Source: Akanthomyces muscarius
Taxonomy: Eukaryota > Ascomycota > Sordariomycetes > Hypocreales > Cordycipitaceae
DNA: 64,000 bases
Reading direction: 5' to 3'
Assembly (NCBI RefSeq): GCF_028009165.1
Contig: NC_079242.1
Location: forward strand, 868,001 to 932,000
Under the pieces are notes generated by a model. The model saw only the letters and a list, made by a program, of their open reading frames with translations. It ran no database searches and was not told the DNA's origin. Every line of letters begins with the position of its first letter. Position 1 is the first letter of the stretch. Shown piece after piece: positions 1 to 10,664 of the stretch. The position numbers and the translations under genes were made by a program.

Positions 1-251
1 TGGGGGTTTTCTTTTTGTACAATTTTGCAGAAGATCTAGCTTAGCTGTGTTAAGAGACTAAAATGTACTATAGACGTGTTAAGAAAACGGGTAGAATCTT
101 TTCCACGATAGAAAATGTGTTTTTAGCGTGTGTACTTATAATACCAAATGGTAGGTATATTTATGCTATTCACTGCCTATTTTGTATGTAGGTAACGTCT
201 ATTAGACTAATTAATGTATTGCGTATCTCAGCGCATTCGTCTTCAAACCTT

Positions 252-2104
252 TTAAAAAGGTACAGGGACGTTGCGCTCAAGATAACCGCGCCAAGTCGGC
301 TGAGTGCGCTTCAGCGTCGTGTTGGACGTGAGCTGCAGGTCCTCAATGGCGCTCGCCCACTTGACCAGCTCGTCCTCGCGCCACGCCGTCTGCAGAATCG
401 CCAGGCCAAACGGCATGCCCGAGTCGGAGCTCACGCCGACGGGGATCGTCACGGCCGGGTAGCCCGCCTGCGCGGCCTGCTGGTAGCTCTGCCCGACCGC
501 GGGCGGCACGAGGAGACCGTTGAGGCGCGTGCCGTTGTGGCGCAGCGCGTCGTCGATGCCCTTGCGCGCCGTTGACTGGCAGTAGTTAAGAGCTTGAAAG
601 TAGGTCTCGTTCTGGACACCCTTGGTCGCCTGCGAGGCGAGGAAGACGTCCTGGCCAGAGTACCACGCCGGGTGGCCGAGGGGCCATGGGCGGCCGCCCT
701 CGGCGCCGTCATTGTCGATGTTGTACTGGATGATGTCGTCGACGGTGCGCACGTTGGTGTTGGTGAGCTCCTCGAGATACTTGTTCATGTTGTTGTAAAA
801 GTCAACTTTGACGTACGTCAGCTCCGACTCGTTGGCGCGGCCGCGAGCCGTGTTGCCCCAGTCCCAGTCCCAGCCGTTGGGGCTGACAATGGTCTCAAAG
901 TCGGTGATTTCCGTGCCGTTGATGATGGTGGCACCCGCGGCGCGCATCATGTCCAGCAGCCGCGTGAGCGCGGCGAGCTGCTCGTCGTCGGCGAAGCGCC
1001 AGTAGCTCATCCACGGCAGGCCGAAGCGCGCGCACTTGAGCGCCGACTTCTTGGCCAGCAGCGAGGCGTAGCCACCCTCGGGCGCCTGCTTGATGCCCTC
1101 GGCGAGCGTGTAGTTGTCGCGCGGGTCGGCGCCGTGGATGGCGTCAAAGACGTACACGGCGTCGCGCACGGTGCGGCCAAAGGAGCCGACCGAGTCCTGG
1201 TGCTCCGTCTCGGGAATGACGCCCGCGCGCGAGGTGCGGCCCACGGTGGGCTTGAACCCAACAAGGGCATTGCGAGAAGCTGGGTTAATGACTATATGGT
1301 GGAAATTAGCATGAGTCGTAGCAATGGGAGTAGGACACGGCGATGGACATACCACTACCGTCGGTCTCGGTGCCGAGCGAAAAGGCAACAACGTTGGCGG
1401 CGACACCAACAGCGCTTCCAGAGCTGCTGCCACCGGGGTTCACGGTCAAGTTGTATGAGCTGCGGCACTGTCCGCCGCGACCGGAGAAGCCCTCTGAGTA
1501 GTTGCTGCTACGCATATCGGCCCACTCGCTGAGCGTGGCCTTGCCAAAGAGCACGGCGCCGGCGTCGCGGAGCTTGGCTACGACGTGCGCGTCGCGGGGC
1601 ACGATGCTGCCAAGAAGGGCGAAGCTTCCGGCTGTCGTCTCCATGTTGTCCTTGGTGCCGATGTTGTCCTTGACGGTAAAGGGAATGCCGTGCAGGGGAC
1701 CGCGGACCTTGCCGCTTTGACGCTCTGCATCGCGCTCGGCGGCAATGGCAAAAACGTCGGGGTTGACTTGCAAGACGGAGCTTGGTGGCGACCGTGTTAG
1801 CCCGAGGCAAAGAAAAAAAACGAGTCGTATGGGAAATGCCTTACTTGATGTACTCTTCAGTCTGGAACGTCCTGGTAAGGTAGCATCCTACCAGCTTCAA
1901 CGACGTCAGGTTGCCCTTTTCCATGGCCTCCTGCATCTGGTCGATGGTGGCCTCCTCCAGCTTGAAGCCGTGGCAGTCGGCCATGGGAAACAGCTCCGTC
2001 GTGAGGGCATTCTCCTGGAGCGGAACCAGCTGCGGCGTGAACTGCGTGTCGAACGCGCCAACGGCCGTAAGGAGCGCAGCAGCCGACAGGATCGCTGCAC
2101 GCAT
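252..2104 (-). CDS. Secreted amidase (amidase signature family)
   Basis: Hydrolyses carboxamide bonds to acid and ammonia. Three exons (2104-1845, 1780-1353, 1291-252) give about 575 aa. Introns have GTAAGG and GTATGT donors, and a CTAAC branch site is visible in intron 1. Splicing restores a continuous frame (EYI-NSVLQVNPDVFA; TDGS-VINPASR). The amidase-signature triad is visible: Lys in VKDNIG, the Ser-cis-Ser loop in GGSSSGS, and the nucleophile region TETDGS. The N-terminus (MRAAILSAAALLTAVGAF) looks like a signal peptide, so the enzyme is probably secreted or vacuolar; that start was chosen for this reason. The C-terminal part keeps the family's AVTIPVG and PFGLAI blocks. The substrate cannot be told. 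A second, unrelated amide-hydrolase gene (formamidase) lies near 45 kb. Confident for family, uncertain for substrate. Confidence 0.92.
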
Positions 2105-2894
2105 GATGGCGGGTGGCTGATGGGATGGGTAAGGGAAAGATGTCACTGGTTGCCGATCACCCTCGTGCGATTGTCTGTGGCAGCCAATCTGATTGTATAG
2201 TGCGAGTGGCAGCGAAAAGCGCGACCCGGGTTCTACATATATCGCATTTACACTTTCCGCGGGCATGATCCGCCATTGGGTGGCTCAAGGACAACAGGGT
2301 GAGCTCAAGTCATTTGCCTCATCAAAAAACTGTCAGCGCTTCCCCCTTGCACATAGTTCACTAGTTAGTTGGACCAGCGATCCCTGCCACACGTGTCAAA
2401 GTCCCCGACGACGTGGTAGGTGCGTTCGGAGGAACCGGCTTCCATTTTTCTTCCACGACTTCTTTCCGCGGCTCGACTGTACGTTTCAATACCTTGGCAC
2501 ATTTGGCCGACATTACTGGTAATAAATCGCGCTCCAGGCACCCAGGATTTGCAACTGACAAGTCTAGTATTGGGTATCCAGTTTAAGGTGGCTTAAGCTT
2601 CTTCCTCCACTACGAAAACGGCCGCTAAATGACTCGCTTCTTTCATTACAGGCAACTTATTAGCGGGCTTTTTGGTGGAGAGTGAAGACTCGCTGTGGAA
2701 TCCGCCAGCTGGAGAAGTGCAGGCATCTTTGCCGCGCCCAATGTGCAAATTAGTTACCAGGGACAGGGCGAGGATTTCAGTTCGCAGGTTTGCCTACGAG
2801 CCATGGCAAGATCGTCTGGAGACGACTCGGAAAGTTAACCGATAGGGTTCATTAAAGAATTATACAGAATCTAGAATACAACCGCCTCGCTGGC
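2105..2894. other. Intergenic: amidase promoter and 3' flank of rhodopsin-fold gene
   Basis: No gene seen. It contains the upstream region of the leftward amidase gene, with a TATATG-like element on the minus strand near 2235, about 130 bp before its ATG. It also holds the downstream flank of the membrane-protein gene that ends at 2895. Confidence 0.6.
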
Positions 2895-4221
2895 TCAGTG
2901 GCCGCGGGCTTGTCCCTCTTTAATGTCAAAGTCTACCTTGACATAAATGCCATCGGTTGATTTGGTGCTGTGGAAATCATCCGTACTGAGATAGTGACCG
3001 GCACTCACCGCCGCCTGGTAGTTGGGGTTGAATATCTCTTCTCGGCTGCCGAGCTGCTGGCTCCGCCGCCGCAACGTGCCAAGCTTAGTCGCGCCCGAGT
3101 CGGTGGTCCTGTTCTGCATCCGATTTCCAGTAGATCCAGAAGCGTCGCTGACATCCTTTTTGCCCAGCACAAACTTGTCGAAGATGGGCTTGACACCTGG
3201 AACAGAGAGCGCGATTAAAGTCGCACCAATCTCGGCGACCTCAACTCCGAGCATTGGGTTGTACTCCCATGACTATGTAGTGTTAGTGTGTGATGGTGCT
3301 GTAGTTACCCGTACTCGACTCACCATGTCGGCTTCCCACTGTCCACGGATAACCAAAACTAGTCGCGCGATGGAAATGGCAATCACACTATGCTTGCGTT
3401 AGTTGGGAAGATGAGCAGTTGTGTGATGCACTCACAGAATACCAGGCAGCAAAATAGACCCAAGCTGAATCTTCTTCTTGCGGCTCATCTCCAAGGTCCA
3501 AAGCATTGCAATAGGAATACCAAAGATGAGTAGATCGCACAGCAACGACACCGAAGAGTTAACACTGTAGACCAGCCCCCATTGCAAACATTGGAATTGG
3601 TGGAATTCGGGCTGAAAGTCGTATGGCCAATATCCTGTCACCGGTTTGCAGTGGAAAATCAACAGTAAGATTTGCGGTATGAAGCCTGCAACCAAGATTC
3701 CAAAAACGATTTGTATCGTGATTCTGAATTTCCGATGCAGATTGCAGAGTCGGTAGTAGAATGCCAACCCAGAAACACGGCACAGAAGAAGCGCAATCGT
3801 GTAGATGATGTGGGCGATAAAGTCGAGCAGCTGCGTCAACAGCATGGTGTCGTTGTCGAGAATGTTTTCAATATACGCAAAGTGGCGACCCGATCCCAAT
3901 CGTATCAGATGAATGCAAAGAGCGACAAATGTGATGAAGCAAGTCTGTTGAACAATTTTATCAGCAAACTTGGCCGTGCGACTACCCTTTCGGGGGGGGG
4001 AGTACCAGAGATCCCAAGGCCAGACCATCGTCAACACCGACACGCTTGACGACGAATGCTCGCGAGACCAGACGGCAGATAACCACACAGCTTGTTAGTA
4101 CCGCCACAATGACAATAGCAACGATGGCGGGCTGGTCCTTGGATTCGTTGAGAAACGCTTCGGTGACGCCCTCTGGCACCTTGCCGCTTGCAATGGCCGC
4201 GGCCACCTTGGAATCAGACAT
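2895..4221 (-). CDS. Integral membrane protein, fungal rhodopsin-fold (Pth11-like) domain
   Basis: Four exons (4221-4006, 3944-3436, 3387-3324, 3272-2895) encode about 388 aa. All junctions keep frame with GT-AG borders (GTACTC, GTGAGT, GTGAGT donors). Family marks are visible: VGVDDGLA after the first helices (the usual DDW/DDY position), LGSGRHFAYI, a CKPV..YWPYD block, CLQWGLVYSVNSSVSLLCDL and the QWEADMSWEYN segment before the last helix. About seven hydrophobic segments precede a polar cytosolic tail of roughly 90 residues. Members of this large fungal family are plasma-membrane proteins; some, such as Pth11, sense surfaces, but most have no known ligand. A run of nine G at 3992-4000 lies inside intron 1, so it does not break the gene. 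Function beyond family is not inferred. Confidence 0.88.
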
Positions 4222-5364
4222 GATGTTGAAGTAGATGGACCAAGATCAATCCAAAAAAGAGAAAAAAAAAACACAGGGCTAGTTGAAGCAAGCATCATCT
4301 ACATATCACAAACTAAATCGAGACGAAAGCAACTCGTTTGCGTTGTCCTCTACTAACTAGCTAGTGGCTATCTTCAGCTCCTGAGCCCCGATTGCCCTGA
4401 GTCGTGAACCTTGCAACGCTCGCAACGTGTGTGTGGGTAATTTTCTTCTTCTTCTACTCTTCCCTGCCACACCTGCCACCCAGAATATGTCCCATCTGAA
4501 GTGTTTCAACGACGGAGTGGAAAACGGGCCACCGCCACCACCATCACCGGCAACTGAGGCGCATCCACACGGGCGGGACAGAGGAGGTCCAGTTCATGCC
4601 CGCCTTGCAAATCACCTCAGCTCACGCAGAAACAAGGCATGCGCCTCGCAGAGCTCCGCCAAAGTGCCGAAGCAGGGCTCTTGCATAACGTATAGGTTTG
4701 ATATGAGACAATCTGGTGCAACCTGTCAAACCTGCTCGCATGGTACCCGATGCCTCTCGGATGTGTGGCATGACCATGTCGCAAACTTGACAGAATCTGC
4801 AACGGGGCTGTTCCATGACTTGCGCCGAGAACTGCCTATTTCGGAGCGCAAGCGAAGATGAGACCCAGTTTGGCACTGCCGTGAAATTGAATAAGCCACG
4901 CCACCCGCCCGCCAATGTGGGATGCGCGGTGCCTGGCAGACTGTCGATCTTGAAGGTTAAATTTTCATTCTAGCAGGGATTCTAGTTATCCTTCTGGATT
5001 CTAGAAATTGAATGGCGGGAGATCCGCTGGATTTCGAGGTTGGAGAAATGGAACCCTCCGTCGGCTACTGAAAATCGCCAACATTGCCTAGTGCGGCGAG
5101 ACAGTAACCGGGCGCACAGGTCGCAACGAAACCCCCATCATCATGCTCTTTCCGACTAGCGATGAGGTTTTCTATGCCCTATCGCAAAGCTACATTTACT
5201 TGGGCCACTCGCGTGATGTATCAAAGGAAACAGTTTCATGCAGAAAGGTGTGTCGCAAGCGGAGCCGGCGCAGCAGTTGAGACAGGCGTGACCCTTATAA
5301 CCCACCTGCTATACAGATCATGCACAATGTGACACCGGAAGTAGATGAATATCAGGGTATTACT
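4222..5364. other. Intergenic spacer
   Basis: Upstream region of the rhodopsin-fold gene and downstream flank of the acetyltransferase remnant. One open frame of 144 codons on the plus strand (4427-4861) has no signal peptide, domain or coding bias that I can recognise and was not called. Nothing else seen. Confidence 0.5.
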
Positions 5365-5987
5365 TTAAGAAGTCGTCCAGGCCCGTCCCACTCCGACCTT
5401 ATATGCCTTCTTATCACCGGGCAGCGCCAGCCACTCATTCAAGGTGAGCCCGTACTCGACCTCGCCAAGCTGCGTCCCCGGCAGTGGCTCCTCAAACTCG
5501 ACAAAAAACGTCCGGAGATAGCGCAGCCCGCAGCTCGCCATGGTCGCGCGAGACGCCTCGTTGACCGCCATGGTGTCGGCCCGCACCCTTTGCAGCCCGA
5601 GATCCACGAACCCGTGCCGTAGTACTTCCAGGGCGCCTTCCTTGGCCAGACCTTGCCGCCAGAACCGGGGCAGCAACCGGTAGCCCAGGTTGCCGGCCGT
5701 CGGGTCCAGCGCGCCGCCATCGTCCCTGATGACAGGTGATAGTGCCCACCACCCGACGAATTCGCCGCTGTCCGCCGTGAACCCAGACCAGAGACCGAGG
5801 CCAGGCACGAGCGTGCCTGCGGTCAATCTTTCGGCATGGTCTTGGGCGGCTTCTTGCTCGGTGAGTCTCTGCCGTAGATGAATCGAAGGACTTCGGGATG
5901 TGAGTTGAGCTCTTTGAAGTGTTTGAGGTGCTCCTCGCTCAGCGGCTGGAGATGTAGTCTAGTTGTACGCAGGGGCTTTTGTGCCAT
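5365..5987 (-). pseudogene. GNAT acetyltransferase (RimJ/RimL type), frameshifted
   Basis: Would transfer an acetyl group from acetyl-CoA to an amine. The start at 5987 gives a normal GNAT N-terminus (LRTTRLHLQPLSEEHLKHF ... HPEVLRFIYG). The rest of the fold, LTEQEAAQDHAERL onward, lies in a different frame. The switch falls at about 5864-5872, and one missing base explains it exactly: the span is 623 bp, one short of 208 codons. Past the break the sequence is well kept: GYRLLPRFWRQGLAKEGA is the acetyl-CoA-binding motif A (RQGLAKE), and NEASRATMASCGL is motif B. No splice pair repairs the frame without deleting the conserved N-terminal strand. Either a young pseudogene or a sequencing error; the good preservation means error cannot be ruled out. 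A degenerate scrap of the same gene occurs at about 6476-6530. Confidence 0.7.
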
Positions 5988-7156
5988 GTTGTATGATATG
6001 TCTAGGGTCTGATAGAAGGCTCATCTAGTGACTGACAAATTATACGCATCCCACGCAGGTTGGTGTGCACATTGCACACCGGATGAGTCATTTAGAACTG
6101 TAGCCTTGAATAATCTTTAAGAATGGCTGAAATGGATAACTGATAGAGCATCTCATTATGTAGCTAATACACAAACTGATCTGCTTGTCACGTACTAAGA
6201 ACTAGGCACCTAAATTTGTGCTTTGTTGTCACGCTGTATGAGTGAACAGCTATTATGAACAGATGGCTGCAATTGCTCCACTAACGGATGCTGGCAATGA
6301 TTGGGCCACAGAGCTGTTAGCGCACTAACAGACTACTATGTCTACTGGTCGCAATCACGCCTAATGTAAGGGTCGCTCCCAATTCCAAGATAGGAGGAAG
6401 TCTTCACAAATATGATCTATCCAATTACTATCAAGCATATTCAGCTTTTGTTTGCGGAAATATATTTCCAAGTCAACGCGCGACGCCTCGTTGACCCTTC
6501 TGGTTTCGGCGTGCACCCTCGGCGCGTGTGGTCCAGGAGTGTAAACTTTTTATAATTCATTCCGCTATCTCTCGGGTCTCACATCGCAAGTAGTTGTACA
6601 ACTTGTAATAAACATAGATTGAAAATTGCTAAGGAACATGGCCGGTTACTAGGGAGAGCATCACATTGGGGGCGCAAATGAGTGACAAAAAGGTGCTGCT
6701 CTAGTAATTAGAAGTAGTGGCTTATTACTACTTTTAGGGTTTTCTTTCTCTAATCATTATTTTCTACTTCTTTTCTTCTTTTTCTTCTTGCTGTCTTTGT
6801 CTTTCTAGATCTGCTTATTTCCTTTATTTCTCTCGTCTTATGTAGCTAGTAACAACCAGGGGTTCTTTTTTTTTCTTGCAACTCCCTTGCCGGTAGTCTA
6901 GTGAATCCAGTGAAAGAATCGTTGCCTGCTGGAGCACAACAAGGATTAAAAATCAGGTTTAAATATCAAATTTTCACTCTGCCAGTTGCCTTTAAATCGG
7001 TCACCTTTTGTCCTTCAATCTTTATAGCTTTACACACATGGCCTTCTATGGGAATGTGAGCAGGGTCATCTTCGAAGACATGGGGCTAATAGCCTGGACT
7101 CAGTACGAAGGTTTCTGAGTGAACCTACTCGGCTCTGATTAATATCCACTATGATA
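5988..7156. other. AT-richer spacer with gene scrap and pyrimidine tracts
   Basis: No intact gene. It carries a degenerate copy of part of the neighbouring acetyltransferase gene (about 6476-6530), a perfect 14-bp palindrome GGAAATATATTTCC at 6459-6472, and a strongly pyrimidine-rich tract (about 6730-6880). Composition is poorer in GC than the genes around it. It may include decayed repeats, but no transposon end could be identified. Confidence 0.5.
6476..6530 (-). pseudogene. Relic fragment similar to the GNAT gene
   Basis: About 50 bp resemble the acetyltransferase gene at 5543-5598 in the same orientation. They share the exact block ACGCCTCGTTGACC, then TGGT.TCGGC and GCACCCT. The surroundings have no open frame. 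It reads as the remnant of a second copy about 0.9 kb from the first. Confidence 0.5.
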
Positions 7157-9349
7157 TTACTGCACTACATATGAATAGTGAAAGTCGTCTTCGTTCTCCC
7201 TAGGACTTGCCACATGACCCGCTGCCTGCTCCTCGTCCAAACTGTTCAAGAGCGTCTTTTGAACAGCCTTTCCACCAGATGTAATCCTCTCAAATGCTAC
7301 AAGAGCTTTATCGGTGAGCGGTTCGGCAGTTGCGTCGCTCTTGAATGCTTTGGCCGTCTGAAGGAGCTCTTGAACTTGTTTTAAACGAAAGTGTTTGTCT
7401 TTCCCAGTCGTCAATTCAACGTCAAAGCTCTCAGTCGGCTTACCATTGTCAACGATGCAGAGACCGGTCGCTGACTCCAGCTCCTGTTTCCAGTCATTTC
7501 CTGCCGTTGTCGCGTCAAGTTGAGTCAGAATGCTGAGGAACGTCGCGTTTGACTTCTGGGCTGCCATGTATGCTGCCGCAAGAGGCGGCGGTCGTCGGTC
7601 GGCTCTTTGGAGCGCGTCTGCAGCTCTTGCCTCAAGCTCGGCAATCTTTTGCATCAAGTCAACAGACATGTATCCTAGTTTGCCGACCTTGTAAGCCTTT
7701 GCCATTCTAGACGCGTATTTGTAGATTCGGTATATGCGGCGAGCCCACGCTGCAACGTGGAAGATTGGTGCGAACGGAGTTGGGATGAGACCCAAGACAT
7801 AGAAGCCAATGTCAACAACGGCATACGTAATGTCTTCTACCAGATCCATGCCCCGATCATCCAGCTTTTCAATAGTTGCAATCATCTCAACCGTCTTGGA
7901 AACCTCCTCGGGTGTTGACAAGACCGAATCTTCCTTCGAGACGGTCTCTATCGATTCCTTGATGTTTTCTGTCGCAATAGCGATTGTTCCCTCCTCACTG
8001 GCTTTATTGAGAGCCAATGACATGGTTTCGTCTGCAGTGCGCTTCATCCTATCGGTCGCTTCCTGTGAGGATGTGAAATGGATCTTCAGGATGATGATTT
8101 CCAATCGCAGTGCTTCCAGCTCACTTTGTAAAGCCAAGTCGCATGATTCCAAAGTCACTGCACAAGCTAAATCATCAACTATAGTAGGTACACTTGTCAG
8201 AAGTGCTACCTTACTGCGTTTGACTCGAAGCTCGTTCGTCGTTTTGTTCACGAGCTCCTGAGCCAAGGTGGCGTCTATCATCGCGCTCATTGCTTGGACA
8301 TTGGCCCCGGCAATACCCTTCATGATATTTTCTTTGCGCAGATCAATTCTCCTCTCATATTCCATGAGAGACTTTTTCTCAGCCCATTGCATGGAGACAA
8401 ACGCTGCACCTCTAGTTCTGAACTCCAAAGCCCGAGCTGCGCGCAAGGCCTGCACTTCAGGATACCTGTGAGAATCCAGAAACATTGCCAAATGCTTAAC
8501 TAAGCTTGAACTCATGTTAGCATTGCGCTGCGCTTGTCGCGCCGCAAATCCGCAAGCTGCCGCATCATCATTCCGGCGAATCCAATCCGTGGTGTTGTTG
8601 ACAGCTTCAGATATGAGCGTGATCCGCCTCAGAATGGCCGAAACGGAGATACCAAAAAGCGAGTTCTGATGCATGGTGGATGAGCTTTTCTTCATGAATT
8701 TGATTGCTTCTTCTTCCGCTGCTTTTGCCGATGAGAATGAAGCCTGGTAGTCGCTCCATGGAGCTTCTTTCCAGCCATCATGATTCGCTGGAAATCCAGC
8801 TAGCTGGAATTGCTGCGTCGAAGCAGAGAATGAAGACATATCGGGGTTGTAATCGTTGTTCATCGTGTGCTTCTGGTCCTGTGTAGCCGTGTTCTCCCCA
8901 TTCGGCAAAAAGTCCCAGCTGGTCACCTGATCCCAGCGAATATCTCCAAATACCGCAACTTCTTTTGATCGGGGCCCCGTATTGAGGGTTGGAAGGGTCG
9001 ATCGCAATTCGATGAAGTTTGGTGTTGCTCGAATATGGTAAATGTATCCAGGCTGATTCCCTAGGAAAGATGATTCGACGTCGGGGTCCGTAGTTGTCCG
9101 CAGATAAAAGTAGTCCCTTTGGCAGTCCGCCAGAAGATCGCATTCAGTATTGACGGTATAGTCATACAAACTGGGATAAGACATATTTTTGGCCGCGGAG
9201 AGAAATCCCCCCTGGGCCTTTACTTCTTCGGGGCTCATCCTGTCGCCGCGAAGAACATCCGTTATCGGGGACGGTACAGCTATTCGAGCAGCGTCGCCAC
9301 CACGCAAGATGACCAACAGCGGTAGAAGAGCATGCCAAGCGTATGCCAT
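7157..9349 (-). CDS. Heat-labile enterotoxin A-chain-like secreted ADP-ribosyltransferase protein
   Basis: Single exon, about 730 aa. The start at 9349 was chosen because it opens a signal peptide (MAYAWHALLPLLVIL); the frame is open 27 codons further upstream. The N-terminal third matches the fungal heat-labile-enterotoxin A-like ADP-ribosyltransferase fold. It has an Arg in LRGDRMSPEEVKAQGG (about residue 34), a TTTD segment at the usual STS position (about 85-88), YIYHIRATPNFI, and KEVAVFGDI with an acidic residue near 130. The family moves ADP-ribose from NAD to a target protein; whether this copy is active is unknown, since the second glutamate of the classical pair is not evident. The remaining 500 residues are mostly helical, with coiled-coil-like stretches and a hydrophobic segment (IGFYVLGLIPTPFAPIFHVAAW) that could insert in membranes. 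No B subunit is nearby. Such genes are multi-copy in insect-pathogenic hypocrealean fungi. Confidence 0.82.
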   Translation of the reverse strand: MAYAWHALLPLLVILRGGDAARIAVPSPITDVLRGDRMSPEEVKAQGGFLSAAKNMSYPSLYDYTVNTECDLLADCQRDYFYLRTTTDPDVESSFLGNQPGYIYHIRATPNFIELRSTLPTLNTGPRSKEVAVFGDIRWDQVTSWDFLPNGENTATQDQKHTMNNDYNPDMSSFSASTQQFQLAGFPANHDGWKEAPWSDYQASFSSAKAAEEEAIKFMKKSSSTMHQNSLFGISVSAILRRITLISEAVNNTTDWIRRNDDAAACGFAARQAQRNANMSSSLVKHLAMFLDSHRYPEVQALRAARALEFRTRGAAFVSMQWAEKKSLMEYERRIDLRKENIMKGIAGANVQAMSAMIDATLAQELVNKTTNELRVKRSKVALLTSVPTIVDDLACAVTLESCDLALQSELEALRLEIIILKIHFTSSQEATDRMKRTADETMSLALNKASEEGTIAIATENIKESIETVSKEDSVLSTPEEVSKTVEMIATIEKLDDRGMDLVEDITYAVVDIGFYVLGLIPTPFAPIFHVAAWARRIYRIYKYASRMAKAYKVGKLGYMSVDLMQKIAELEARAADALQRADRRPPPLAAAYMAAQKSNATFLSILTQLDATTAGNDWKQELESATGLCIVDNGKPTESFDVELTTGKDKHFRLKQVQELLQTAKAFKSDATAEPLTDKALVAFERITSGGKAVQKTLLNSLDEEQAAGHVASPRENEDDFHYSYVVQ

Positions 9350-10656
9350 TCCGAATTGTTGAATGCCTTTTTTTTGTTTTGTTTGGATAAATAATTTTTG
9401 GACCCAGTACATGTGTATCTGGCAATGCAAATGAATGATACTGATGATGATAGGGGAAACAGGTTTGCTTCAAATTATATTCTCCCATTAATTTAGAAGA
9501 CCGACTTGAGTCTTTTCATCTTCGCCTTTTCGGTTACCCTCGGAGTGTTGAGGAGGCGGCAAACGTGGTTAGCGTTACAGTGTTTACCGCTCAATTGCAC
9601 CATTCTTCCCGGGTGCCCCGCAAAGATGGCGACTTTGACATGATTATCCCCAACGTTATTTTTAAGCTCAGCATCAGTACATATTTTGGCCCACCGACAA
9701 TTATATGGCCTTCGCGAAGGAGCAGACCCACTGACAAAGAGGCGGGCCGAACCACGAAACATCTACATCCACGAATAAGCCGCCCATTCTCGAACCAGCT
9801 GATTCACTCTGACCCAGTCGCGAATGAAGTATCGGTGTAAAGCTCCAGTATAATTGAATCGTTTGGATCTCTCCCTGTTACTATTTTCTTTCAACAACAT
9901 GGACTTCGGTGTATAGGATGCTGCAGCGGCTGCCGTTGGTCCATTTCCGAATCATGTACGAAATCGGTTACAAGCCTACGCTTCAGGCCTACGGCGACGT
10001 CAGCGAGATATCATTTGATCCTAACAGAACAAACGTTGTGCGGTTCTTATTGAAGACTCCGGAAGCTAGGCTGCTTATCTGCATGGGTGCGAATAATACA
10101 TATATAATATAATAGTGGCAATATGGGCCCCCTTACAGTATTATTACAACGTCAGAGGGTCTATATTGCATCACCCCGTTTGACAGCCAGTCATATCAGC
10201 CAGTCATATTATATTATACTACCAAGGAGCTAATATCAGCGCTCCTAGTGGTCCAAAAAGTCGGTCTGAATCTGGTGCTCGGCATCGGCAGCCTGAGTCA
10301 AAGGCAGATCTACGCTAAGCTCGCGATAAAGTGAGCTCGTCTTCTCGTGGAGCCGTGAAGATTAGAAATGGGTAGTTGTCTGAATAAGCCTTGAGTGAGA
10401 GACACATGACTTCACTTTCCAGGGTCGTTGGGCTGGGCCCCGGCCTTTTGTGATCACTCCTCATGATAGGCTTGCACCGTGGCGCATCAAAAACGGAAGC
10501 AGGGACAACAACACACGAATTGCGAGGGAGCCAGCAGAAAATAAATATAACTTGTGTTCCTGAAATGTATTGGACTGCACAAGTGCAGCCTGTCAATTGA
10601 AATGTGATTTGGGTTTCTGTAAGAGATTATGAATAGAGTTGTGCAGATGCAGCTTG
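9350..10656. other. AT-rich spacer
   Basis: Promoter side of the enterotoxin-like gene and 3' flank of the GH55-SGNH gene. A 67-codon frame at 9909-10112 has no recognisable domain and was not called. A direct repeat CAGCCAGTCATAT occurs twice back to back near 10190-10216, followed by an AT-only stretch. Near 10582-10600 lies an imperfect second copy of the end of the GH55-SGNH gene (see the repeat entry). Confidence 0.5.
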
Positions 10657-10664
10657 TCAATTGA
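10582..10664 (-). repeat. Imperfect 19-bp direct repeat at gene 3' end
   Basis: AGTGCAGCCTGTCAATTGA (10582-10600) recurs as GATGCAGCTTGTCAATTGA (10646-10664), 64 bp apart. The second copy covers the stop codon of the GH55-SGNH gene (10657-10659). It looks like a short local duplication of the gene end. Confidence 0.6.

Noticed and set aside
594..1532. 312-codon plus-strand frame
   Set aside because: Antisense to the amidase, crosses its intron, and has no recognisable content.
3990..4002. Run of nine G as a possible frameshift in the rhodopsin-fold gene
   Set aside because: It lies inside intron 1; splicing GTACTC to CAACAG joins the exons in frame without any correction.
9909..10112. 67-codon frame as a small gene
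   Set aside because: No signal peptide, domain or composition evidence, and it lies in AT-rich spacer.
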